Position numbers and translations under genes: made by a program. This document shows, piece after piece, positions 1-5,681 of a stretch of 5,937 bases of DNA (position 1 is its first letter; each line of letters begins with the position of its first letter). Source of the DNA: Pseudomonadota bacterium (GTDB taxonomy: Bacteria > Pseudomonadota > Alphaproteobacteria > Acetobacterales > Acetobacteraceae); NCBI GenBank assembly GCA_021826485.1, contig JAKAZX010000263.1:1-5937 (forward strand), read 5' to 3'. The notes beneath the pieces are model-generated. The model did no database searches and had not been told where the DNA came from. It saw only the letters and a list, made by a program, of their open reading frames with translations.

Positions 1-15
1 CAGACTGTCCGCACC

Positions 16-804
16 TCACCCCATGATCGCATGCTCGGCCTTGATCGCCTCGTCGCGCATCAGGTCGCGGATGTAGCGTTTCACCTCATTGAAGGCGGGC
101 GATCCGGTCAGATCGAGCGATCGCGGCCGGGGAAATGCGATCTGCAGCGATTCCTTCACCCGGCCCGGCCGCGCGGTCATGACATGGATGGTGTCGGCGA
201 GCAGCAGCGCCTCCTCGATGTCGTGGGTGATGAACAGCACGGTCTGGCGATGGCGCTCCCAGACGGTCAGCAGAAGCTCCTGCATCAGGCTGCGGGTCTG
301 TGCATCCAGCGCGCCGAACGGCTCGTCCATGAGCAGGATTTCCGGCTGCATGATCAGCACGCGGGCGAGGCCCACCCGCTGCTTCATGCCGCCGGACAGT
401 TCCGCGGGGTAGTGGCCGGCGAATCCCTTCAGTCCGACCTGCTCGATATACTGCTCCGCCATCGGCACGTAGTCCCTGGGGTGCCGGCCCTGCTGGCGGG
501 GACCGAACGTCGCATTCTCCAGCACCGTGTACCAGGGGAACAGCGCGGGTTCCTGGAACACCACGCCCCGGCGCGGCGAAGGGCCGTCGATCGGCGCGCC
601 GTTCACCAGCAGCGTGCCGGAGGTCGGCCGGTCGAAGCCGGCGACCATGTTCAGCAGCGTCGATTTGCCGCAGCCGGACGGGCCGAGCACGGCCACGAAC
701 TGCCGGGGCGCGACGGCGAGCGAGATGGATTGCAGCGCATCGACGGTGCGGCCGGCGCGCGTGAACCGCTTCCAGACGTCGCGCACTTCGATGGCGCTGC
801 TCAA
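16..804 (-). CDS. ABC transporter ATP-binding protein, NitT/TauT (nitrate/sulfonate/taurine) family
   Basis: This is the cytoplasmic ATPase that would power the importer formed with the permease and binding protein just upstream. The 262-residue protein has every ABC hallmark: Walker A GPSGCGKST (41-49), Q-loop with Q84 in VVFQEPALFPW, signature LSGGMKQR (136-143), Walker B ILLMDEP (156-162), D-loop GALD (164-167) and the switch histidine H194 in ITHD. The FQEPALFPW context and the full length fit the SsuB/TauB/NrtD-type group. I chose the TTG at 804 as start: it overlaps the permease stop as TTGA (801-804), a GGAG lies 7 bases upstream, and the protein then begins directly with the usual SAIEVRDVWKRF strand. 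Upstream in-frame sequence lies inside the permease gene. The overlap implies translational coupling. The substrate is not decided by this subunit. Only 15 bases follow the stop, so any further operon gene or terminator is outside the window. Confidence 0.95.
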   Translation of the reverse strand: MSSAIEVRDVWKRFTRAGRTVDALQSISLAVAPRQFVAVLGPSGCGKSTLLNMVAGFDRPTSGTLLVNGAPIDGPSPRRGVVFQEPALFPWYTVLENATFGPRQQGRHPRDYVPMAEQYIEQVGLKGFAGHYPAELSGGMKQRVGLARVLIMQPEILLMDEPFGALDAQTRSLMQELLLTVWERHRQTVLFITHDIEEALLLADTIHVMTARPGRVKESLQIAFPRPRSLDLTGSPAFNEVKRYIRDLMRDEAIKAEHAIMG

Positions 805-1595
805 TGCTGTGCTCCATGCCGGCGCCAGGGTTCGGCGAGGTGCCAGGCCAGCAGCACCAGGCGGTCGGACAGGAAGCCGAGCAGCCCGAAGGAGATCATG
901 GTGGCGACGCAGATGTCCATCCGCCCCACGTAATACGCATCCCAGAGCGCGTAGCCGAGGCCCGATTTCACCGCGACCATCTCGGAGATGATGACGGCGG
1001 TCCAGGCGACGCCGACGCCCAGTCGGAGACCTGTGAAGATGGATGGCAGCGCCGAGGGGAACACGATGCTGCGCAGGATCACGGGCGGCTTCGCGCCCAG
1101 CATGCGCGCGGCCCGCAGCAACAGGATGTCGGTGTTGCGTGCGCCATGCGTGGCGTTGATGACGATCGGGAAGAATGCGCCGAGCGCCACCAGAAAGATG
1201 GCGCTGGCGTCGTAGATGCCGAAGAACGCGAGCGCGAATGGAATCCATGCCGTGATGGGAACCGGGCGAAACATCTGGATCGTCGGATCGAGATAGTCCG
1301 CGGTCCGCCGGTTCCAGCCGATCATCAGCCCGAGCGGCACGGCGACGGCGCTGGCGACGGCGAACCCCTCAAGCACCCGCTCGCCGGAATTGAGCGTGCT
1401 GGCGATCCAGGTGCCGGAATAGGGCGACAGCGTGTGTGTCGATGACCCGACGATCCAGACATACCAGGCGCGGGCAACCGCCTCCGGCGCCGGCACGATG
1501 CCTTGCGGCAGCCATGCCAGCCATGCTCCCGCCTGCCAGACCGCGAACAACAGCACGGGCAGCACGAGGGACCGAGGCGTTCGCAAGGCCGGCAT
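801..1595 (-). CDS. ABC transporter permease, NitT/TauT family (SsuC/TauC-like)
   Basis: This is the inner-membrane channel subunit of the importer, presumably a homodimer. The 264-residue protein has about six hydrophobic segments (roughly 8-28, 76-93, 112-126, 130-147, 189-208 and 230-252). It carries a recognisable EAA-type coupling loop, RAARMLGAKPPVILRSI (161-177) followed by VFPSALPSIFTGLR, the cytoplasmic loop that docks the ATPase. Length and layout match BPD_transp_1 permeases of the SsuC/TauC group. I chose ATG at 1595, 14 bases after the binding-protein stop. A GTG at 1607, only two bases after that stop and adding four residues, is an equally possible start, and neither has a strong ribosome site. 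In-frame sequence upstream of this is antisense-free but lies within the binding-protein gene, so a longer protein is unlikely. The 3' end overlaps the ATPase start by four bases. Substrate unknown. Confidence 0.93.
   Translation of the reverse strand: MPALRTPRSLVLPVLLFAVWQAGAWLAWLPQGIVPAPEAVARAWYVWIVGSSTHTLSPYSGTWIASTLNSGERVLEGFAVASAVAVPLGLMIGWNRRTADYLDPTIQMFRPVPITAWIPFALAFFGIYDASAIFLVALGAFFPIVINATHGARNTDILLLRAARMLGAKPPVILRSIVFPSALPSIFTGLRLGVGVAWTAVIISEMVAVKSGLGYALWDAYYVGRMDICVATMISFGLLGFLSDRLVLLAWHLAEPWRRHGAQH
812..815 (-). promoter_or_regulatory. Shine-Dalgarno GGAG for the ATPase TTG start
   Basis: On the minus strand GGAG sits 7 bases before TTG at 804. It helps decide the start, because there is no ATG at the correct end of this gene in its own frame. 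Confidence 0.6.
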
Positions 1596-1609
1596 GCGGG
1601 ACCGCACCG

Positions 1610-2620
1610 TCAGTGTGTTGCGCCACCCAGTTCCGCCTCGGTCTTGCCTGTCGCTTTCATCAGCGGCTGGTAATCGATGTTCTGAAGGACCTCGCCGGAG
1701 ACATCGTGCTGAATGATGCCTGACTCGAGCAGGAATTTGGCGATCCTTACCATCTGATCGGCCGAGAGCGTGTAGTGAAGGGTCGCGTTCCTTACGGATT
1801 CGGCCGCGAGCTTCGGATCGATGCCGGTCTTCTCGGCATAGACCTTGGTCCATTCGTCGTGATGTGCCTGGAACCTGTTGACCAGCTCCACATAGGCCGC
1901 GACCACGCGATCCAGTGCGGCGGGATGGGTCGCCATGAAGGCGCGCGTCGTGACGAAGATGCCATCCAACCCATCGACTGCCCTGGACTTGAGATGGTCG
2001 ATGCCGGGATAGGACCCGTAGCCGCCAAGCACGGCCTGCGCGCAGAACGGCTGCCAGGCAACCATCATGTCGATCTGCCTGTCCTGCATCGCCTTGGTGA
2101 AGGTCATGCCGCTGCCGAAGATATTGATGGTCTTGAGTGTATTGTAGTCGAGGCCATTCTCGGCGACCGAGGCGGCGAACATCAGCCAGGAGATCGATCC
2201 CGCCCCGATGCCGATGGACTTGCCCTTCAGTTGCTGCCAGTCATTGATGGTGACGCCATTGCGCACGGCGAGACAGTTGCCTCCGCTGGCGGTGCCGGCA
2301 AGCGCGACGATACTCCGGACCCCCTGATTCAGGGACAGGGCGATGTCCTGCGGGCCGATATTGGCCGCATCGATATCGCCGGCCGCGAGCGCGGTGCGCG
2401 CATCGGCATAGCGCTGGAACGTCACTTCCTTGAAGTCCAGGCTGTATTTCTTCCCGATCTCGGGCAATGCCCACAATGTGGCGGACGATGCGGCGTTGAT
2501 GATGCCGAGCCGTACCACGGTCGGCTTGGACGCATCCTCAGCCCTGGCCACGGGTGTTGCCAGTCCGGCGGTCAGCAGGGCCGCGCCGGCGATCAGTCCT
2601 TGGACGAAACGGCGATGCAC
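1610..2620 (-). CDS. ABC transporter periplasmic substrate-binding protein, NitT/TauT (NMT1/SsuA-like) family
   Basis: This 336-residue protein would capture the substrate in the periplasm and deliver it to the permease. From the GTG start it has a classic Sec signal peptide: basic n-region (HRR, 3-5), a hydrophobic core (about 6-22) and a likely signal peptidase I site after VARA (A27). There is no lipobox. The mature part begins with the strand TVVRLGI, followed by ATLWALPEIGKKY, GDIDAANIGPQD (81-92) and LKGKSIGIGAGS (131-142), which is the pattern of NMT1/SsuA-type periplasmic binding proteins that recognise sulfonates, taurine, nitrate, pyrimidine precursors and similar small molecules. 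The GTG is preferred because a perfect AAGGAGG lies 8 bases upstream and it puts the signal peptide right at the N-terminus. An ATG at 2653 overlaps the nitrilase stop (ATGA) and would add 11 residues, but it would place that ribosome site inside the gene. The ligand cannot be read from the sequence. Confidence 0.93.
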   Translation of the reverse strand: MHRRFVQGLIAGAALLTAGLATPVARAEDASKPTVVRLGIINAASSATLWALPEIGKKYSLDFKEVTFQRYADARTALAAGDIDAANIGPQDIALSLNQGVRSIVALAGTASGGNCLAVRNGVTINDWQQLKGKSIGIGAGSISWLMFAASVAENGLDYNTLKTINIFGSGMTFTKAMQDRQIDMMVAWQPFCAQAVLGGYGSYPGIDHLKSRAVDGLDGIFVTTRAFMATHPAALDRVVAAYVELVNRFQAHHDEWTKVYAEKTGIDPKLAAESVRNATLHYTLSADQMVRIAKFLLESGIIQHDVSGEVLQNIDYQPLMKATGKTEAELGGATH

Positions 2621-2628
2621 GCGATGTT

Positions 2629-2635
2629 CCTCCTT
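2629..2635 (-). promoter_or_regulatory. Strong Shine-Dalgarno AAGGAGG for the binding protein
   Basis: AAGGAGG on the minus strand, 8 bases before GTG at 2620. It is the best ribosome site in the window, consistent with the high level usually needed for a periplasmic binding protein relative to its permease and ATPase, and it settles the GTG start. Confidence 0.75.
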
Positions 2636-2649
2636 TGCGAAGGCGGACG

Positions 2650-3492
2650 TCATGGCCGATGGGGTCCCTGCAATTCGGTGACGGGCCCGTAAAGCTCCGC
2701 GCGGCGGTCGCGGAAATGCGGAATGACCCGGCGCGCCCGTTCGATCTCGTTCAGCTCCAGATCGACCAGAAGCAAATCCGGCGTGCCGTCCGCCGCACGG
2801 GCGATAACGTGGCCGTAGGGATCGGTCACGAAGCTGCGGCCGATGAATGCCATCCCGTCTTCCGAGCCGGCACGGTTGACCACGACGGCGAAATACTGAT
2901 TCTGGAACGAGGCAACCTGCATTTCCATCTCGAACATCGGCCATTGCTCGCGGGAGATCGCGGCCAGCGGCACCAGCAGAATCTGGCATCCACGCAGGGC
3001 GAGAATCCGAAGCTGTTCCGGATAATGGCGGTCGTAACAGATTGCCACGCCCAAAGGGCCGGCCTTCGACGGGAAGACGCTGAATTCCCCCGGTCCCGGC
3101 CGATAATAGAATTTCTCATTGAACAGCGGCGCTTCGGCGATATGCACCATGCGGGTGCGTCCGAGCAGTGCGCCGTCGGCGTCGATGACCGGAGAGCAGT
3201 CGTAGTATTCCCCGGGCGACGCCCGTTCGAAGATATTGGCCACCACGACGATGCCGGACCGCCTGGCGGCGGCCGACAGCCGCTCCACCGTCGGGCCGGG
3301 GATCGGTTCGGCCCAGTCGAAGAAGGACGGGTCCGCCCTGAATTGCGGGAAGAAGCGGCTGAAGCCCATTTCCGGGAAGCAGATCAGCTCCGCACCCTGC
3401 GACGCGGCCCGCCGGATCATTTCGACAGCGTGGGTGAGGTTGGCGTCCCGATCCTCGGATGCCGCAAGCTGGCCCAGGGCTACGCGGGGCAT
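2650..3492 (-). CDS. Nitrilase-superfamily carbon-nitrogen hydrolase (N-carbamoylputrescine amidase/beta-ureidopropionase-like), catalytic Lys replaced by Met
   Basis: A 280-residue CN-hydrolase-domain protein; family members hydrolyse amides, nitriles or N-carbamoyl amines in the cytoplasm with a Cys-Glu-Lys triad. Visible landmarks are the catalytic Glu E41 in CFPEMGF, the second conserved Glu E126 in FNEKFYY, and the nucleophile C152 in GVAICYDRHYPE, followed by the family strand WPMFEMEMQVASFQNQYFAVVVNRAG region (184-209). The YDRHYPE context points to the carbamoylputrescine amidase/ureidopropionase side of the family. The odd point is GRTRMVHIAE (111-120): by position, M115 stands where the family motif YRKxHIP has the catalytic Lys. 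ATG at 3492 is chosen because the protein then starts MPRVALGQL, the normal first strand; an upstream ATG at 3525 would add 11 residues lying within the previous gene. It overlaps that gene's 3' end by 13 bases, so the two hydrolases are co-translated. Substrate unknown. Confidence 0.9.
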   Translation of the reverse strand: MPRVALGQLAASEDRDANLTHAVEMIRRAASQGAELICFPEMGFSRFFPQFRADPSFFDWAEPIPGPTVERLSAAARRSGIVVVANIFERASPGEYYDCSPVIDADGALLGRTRMVHIAEAPLFNEKFYYRPGPGEFSVFPSKAGPLGVAICYDRHYPEQLRILALRGCQILLVPLAAISREQWPMFEMEMQVASFQNQYFAVVVNRAGSEDGMAFIGRSFVTDPYGHVIARAADGTPDLLLVDLELNEIERARRVIPHFRDRRAELYGPVTELQGPHRP

Positions 3493-4148
3493 GGCTTGGC
3501 CCAGTCCGCCTGCATGGTCCGGCATTGCCGGACATAGGCCAGCACCTCCTGCAGCCCCATCACGTCGCCATAGCGCGCGCCGACATCCGCAAGATGCAGG
3601 GCATGGATCGCCGGATGGAAATCGCCCACCGCCTCCCGGACCAGGATGGGGCGATAGCCGTGCTGCATGGCGTCAAGCGCGGTCGCACGGACGCAGACAC
3701 TGGTGGTGCAGCCGGCAATCAGCAGCGTATCGACGCCATCCCTTTGCAGCATCCGATGCAGATCGGTGCCGAAGAAGGCCGACGGATATTTCTTGGTGAT
3801 CACCGGTTCGGATGGCAGCGCCCCCAGCGCGGGTTCGATGTCCACCAAGGGACTGCCCTGCCGGCACGCGGCAAGCCAGGGCACCTTGTGCGCCCAGTAT
3901 CCCGCGTCTTCCAGGTCGGGCGCATAGGCAATCGTCGTGTAGATCACCGGGTGCCGCGTCCGCATGGCCTCGATCAGTTGCCGCGTTGCCGCGACCTCGG
4001 CGGCAAACTGGCCGCCGGGAAATTCGCTTCGCCCCGATGTGAACGCCTTGCTGAAATCGATCACGATCAACGCCGGCCGTACTCCGGGGCCAACCGAATG
4101 GCGGTAGCCGCGCTGGGTGTAGAAGGCGAGGATCTGCTGGAGTTCCAT
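3480..4148 (-). CDS. Isochorismatase-fold cysteine hydrolase (N-carbamoylsarcosine amidase/maleamate amidohydrolase-like)
   Basis: First gene of the leftward operon, a 222-residue alpha/beta amidohydrolase. The Asp-Lys-Cys triad of the family is visible: D31 in LIVIDFSKAF, K119 in ITKKYPSAFFGT (117-128) and C152 in GCTTSVCVRATALDA (146-160), where the preceding Ser-Val corresponds to the usual cis-peptide position. The SAFFGT block, the HKVPWL stretch (87-92) and the C-terminal REAVGDFHPAIH (171-182) resemble N-carbamoylsarcosine amidase and maleamate amidohydrolase (NicF) more than isochorismatase or nicotinamidase, so hydrolysis of an amide or carbamoyl group with ammonia release is likely. 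ATG at 4148 is chosen: a GTG at 4187 lies inside the predicted promoter, upstream of the likely transcript start. No strong ribosome site is visible before the ATG. The exact substrate is not known; true isochorismatase activity is unlikely from context, since no siderophore genes are present. Confidence 0.92.
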   Translation of the reverse strand: MELQQILAFYTQRGYRHSVGPGVRPALIVIDFSKAFTSGRSEFPGGQFAAEVAATRQLIEAMRTRHPVIYTTIAYAPDLEDAGYWAHKVPWLAACRQGSPLVDIEPALGALPSEPVITKKYPSAFFGTDLHRMLQRDGVDTLLIAGCTTSVCVRATALDAMQHGYRPILVREAVGDFHPAIHALHLADVGARYGDVMGLQEVLAYVRQCRTMQADWAKPCPA

Positions 4149-4161
4149 CGTGGCGCCGGTG

Positions 4162-4177
4162 TTGACCCGTCGGTCAA
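4162..4177. promoter_or_regulatory. Operator-like perfect inverted repeat TTGACC-N4-GGTCAA
   Basis: TTGACC (4162-4167), spacer CGTC, GGTCAA (4172-4177): a perfect 6+6 dyad of 16 bases. It overlaps the last two bases of the leftward -10 box and covers the predicted start point, where a bound dimer would block RNA polymerase. A TetR-family gene is three genes away on the other strand, and TetR proteins bind such short dyads. Chance alone gives a 6+6 repeat with a 0-8 base spacer in a gap this size roughly one time in seven, so position matters more than the match. Confidence 0.5.
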
Positions 4178-4203
4178 AATACGCCACGCTGGCGTCGCGT
4201 CAA
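4176..4203 (-). promoter_or_regulatory. Sigma70-like promoter for the leftward hydrolase-transporter operon
   Basis: Reading on the minus strand, a -35 box TTGACG (4203-4198) is followed after 16 bases by a -10 box TATTTT (4181-4176). Transcription would start near 4169, leaving a leader of about 20 bases before the ATG at 4148. This is an unusually good promoter match for such GC-rich DNA, and it rules against a translation start at the GTG at 4187. Confidence 0.6.
4181..4195. promoter_or_regulatory. Second operator-like perfect inverted repeat ACGCCA-N3-TGGCGT
   Basis: ACGCCA (4181-4186), spacer CGC, TGGCGT (4190-4195). It sits exactly in the spacer between the -35 (4198-4203) and -10 (4176-4181) boxes of the leftward promoter, the classic place for a repressor site, and begins three bases after the other dyad ends. 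In a rightward transcript it could instead form a short hairpin. Confidence 0.45.
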
Positions 4204-4225
4204 GCGGAGGATGGAAAGACCCGGA

Positions 4226-4519
4226 ATGTCCGCCTACATCGTTGCAGTGATCGACGAACACGATCCCGCGGTGTTCGCTGAGTACCGTGCGGCCGCCCTG
4301 CCCGTGGTTGCGCGCTTCGGCGGCCGGTCCCTGCTGCAGGGCACGGAGCATACGACGCTGGAAGGAGAATGGGCGCCGGGCCGTGTGGTCGTCATCGAAT
4401 TCCCGTCGCGCGAAGCCGCGTGCGCATTCTACGACTCATCGGAATACGCTGCGGCGCGCACGCTTCGTCATCGATCTGCCCGGACCGACATGCTGCTGTT
4501 CGACGGCCGTCCGACATGA
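4226..4519 (+). CDS. DUF1330 family protein
   Basis: A 97-residue small protein of the DUF1330 family (dimeric alpha+beta barrel fold). The family pattern is clear along its length: MSAYIVAVIDEHDP at the start, FAEYRAAALPVVARFGGRSLLQG (22-44), a Glu-rich HTTLEGEWAP turn, RVVVIEFPS (about 58-66), and AFYDSSEYAAARTLR near the end. The biochemical role of DUF1330 proteins is mostly unestablished; the fold is shared with monooxygenase-like and stress-response barrels. ATG at 4226 is used because the protein then starts with the family's usual first residues and GGAAAG lies 7 bases upstream; an ATG at 4211 would add five residues and has GGAGG directly abutting it, too close to act. The stop overlaps the start of the oxygenase as ATGA, so the two proteins are probably made together and may act on the same compound. 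Confidence 0.9.
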   Translation: MSAYIVAVIDEHDPAVFAEYRAAALPVVARFGGRSLLQGTEHTTLEGEWAPGRVVVIEFPSREAACAFYDSSEYAAARTLRHRSARTDMLLFDGRPT

Positions 4520-5643
4520 GCCTCAAGACGGCGCTGTGTGACTCGCTCGGACTCGACATCCCGCTGATGCAGGCCGGCATGGGAGCCTATCGGGGGATCG
4601 TCACGTCGCCCGAACTCGTGGCGGCGGTGTCGGACGCGGGCGGCATGGGATGTCTGGGCGGCGCCGGCCTGACGCCGTCGGAACTGCGTGACACGATCCG
4701 GCGGATCGGGTCGCTGACAGCGCGGCCGTTCGGGGTCGATCTGCTGTTGCCGGCCAAGCTGTCCCGGCCGGACGGCACGCGCGACGCCATCCGGCGGGAG
4801 ATTGCCGAAAGCCATCCGCAGCACTGGGCCTGGGTGCAGGGGCTGTTCGACCGTTACGACCTGCCGCACACGCACATCGACATGGAACACGCGACCACTG
4901 CGGAACTGACCGACGCGCAGGCCGATGTGGTGATCGCCGAGCGCGTGCCGTTGTTCGTCGCCGGCCTCGGCGATCCAGGGCCGCTCGCCGCGCGCATCCA
5001 CGCCTATGGCGGCAAGGTCGCCGGCGTGGTCGGGTCCGTGCGGCATGCGCAGCGGCACGTGCAGGCGGGCGTCGATCTGCTGATCGCGCAGGGCAGCGAG
5101 GCGGGCGGCCATGTCGGCACGGTGGCGACGCTGCCGCTGGTGCCGCAGGTGGTCGATGCGGTCGCGCCCTGTCCCGTGGTCGCCGGCGGCGGCATCGCCG
5201 ATGGCCGGGGCCTGGCCGCGGCCCTGATGCTGGGTGCGCAGGCGGTCTGGTGCGGGACGGCGTTCCTGTTCGCCGAGGAAGCCCAGGTCCACCCGATCCA
5301 GCGCGACCAGTTGCTGTCCGGCCGGTCGGAGGATTTTGCCGCCACCCGCATCTACACCGGCAAGACGGCGCGGACCTTCCGCAACGAGATCCACGGCCTC
5401 TGGGCCAAGACGGGGCTGGAGCCGTTGGGTATGCCGCATCAGAAGGTGCTGATGGACGATCTGCTGGATGCCGCCCGCGCCGCCGGGCGGCTTGATATCG
5501 TCAGCAACCCGGCCGGCCAGATCGCCGGGATGCTGCATTCCGTCCGGCCGGCACGCAAAATCGTCACCGACATGATCGACCAGGCCGTCGCATGCCTGCG
5601 GCATGGCGCGGCCCTGATCGAGCGGCCTGCGCCGGCACGGTGA
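4516..5643 (+). CDS. Nitronate monooxygenase-like (2-nitropropane dioxygenase family) FMN enzyme
   Basis: A 375-residue TIM-barrel flavoprotein of the NMO/2-nitropropane dioxygenase family, which oxidises nitronates to carbonyls plus nitrite; relatives include the enoyl-ACP reductase FabK. Visible blocks are IPLMQAGMG (15-23), AGGMGCLGGAG (41-51), AQGSEAGGHVG (191-201) with H199 at the conserved catalytic His position, VVAGGGIADGRGLAAALMLGA (221-241; phosphate-binding glycine loop for FMN) and GTAFL (247-251). The C-terminal part, with NEIHGLW (290-296) and NPAGQIAGMLHSVRPA (331-346), matches the longer NMO subgroup rather than FabK. The start ATG at 4516 overlaps the DUF1330 stop (ATGA) and has no clear ribosome site, which suggests translational coupling. 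In-frame sequence further upstream lies in the DUF1330 gene. Whether its substrate is a true nitronate is not known; many family members are annotated this way without testing. Confidence 0.9.
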   Translation: MSLKTALCDSLGLDIPLMQAGMGAYRGIVTSPELVAAVSDAGGMGCLGGAGLTPSELRDTIRRIGSLTARPFGVDLLLPAKLSRPDGTRDAIRREIAESHPQHWAWVQGLFDRYDLPHTHIDMEHATTAELTDAQADVVIAERVPLFVAGLGDPGPLAARIHAYGGKVAGVVGSVRHAQRHVQAGVDLLIAQGSEAGGHVGTVATLPLVPQVVDAVAPCPVVAGGGIADGRGLAAALMLGAQAVWCGTAFLFAEEAQVHPIQRDQLLSGRSEDFAATRIYTGKTARTFRNEIHGLWAKTGLEPLGMPHQKVLMDDLLDAARAAGRLDIVSNPAGQIAGMLHSVRPARKIVTDMIDQAVACLRHGAALIERPAPAR

Positions 5644-5672
5644 AATCGGGTGTGGATTTGAACTGGAACGTT

Positions 5673-5676
5673 GAGG
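5673..5676 (+). promoter_or_regulatory. Shine-Dalgarno GAGG for the TetR gene
   Basis: GAGG five bases before ATG at 5682 supports that start over an in-frame GTG at 5652, which would add ten residues. Confidence 0.55.
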
Positions 5677-5681
5677 ATTGC

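Larger units (their letters stand above)
4149..4225. promoter_or_regulatory. Divergent control region between the two operons
   Basis: This 77-base gap is the only substantial noncoding stretch in the window and must hold the start signals of both divergent units. It contains the leftward promoter and two adjacent inverted repeats listed separately. A convincing rightward promoter is not visible: TTGACC at 4162-4167 could serve as a -35 element on the plus strand, but the base 16-18 positions downstream gives only a poor -10 (around CACGCT, 4185-4190). Confidence 0.75.

Noticed and set aside
1863..1888. Further TTGACC hexamers (for example in the binding protein gene near 1878 and the nitrilase gene near 2875) as extra operator copies
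   Set aside because: They are single half-sites within coding sequence with no GGTCAA partner at the right spacing, so chance matches are the better explanation.
1775..2692. Open frame on the plus strand (305 codons) opposite the binding protein gene
   Set aside because: Antisense shadow of a well-supported binding protein; no family motif, no ribosome site, low-complexity composition.
2554..3537. Open frame on the plus strand (327 codons) opposite the nitrilase gene
   Set aside because: Antisense shadow; the minus strand carries the conserved CN-hydrolase motifs, this strand none.
4149..4187. N-terminal extension of the cysteine hydrolase from a GTG at 4187
   Set aside because: The GTG lies between the -35 and -10 of the predicted promoter, upstream of the likely transcript start, has no ribosome site, and the added residues are not needed for the fold.
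3459..4250. Open frame on the plus strand (263 codons) opposite the cysteine hydrolase
   Set aside because: Antisense shadow that also runs across the promoter region; no recognisable protein features.
4468..5604. Long open frame on the minus strand (378 codons) opposite the oxygenase gene
   Set aside because: It is antisense to a clear NMO-family gene; the translation is Arg/Gly/His-rich with no recognisable domain, as expected from third-position GC bias in high-GC DNA.
5644..5681. Separate promoter or operator in front of the TetR gene
   Set aside because: This 38-base gap contains a ribosome site but no recognisable -35/-10 pair and no copy of either inverted repeat found in the divergent control region.
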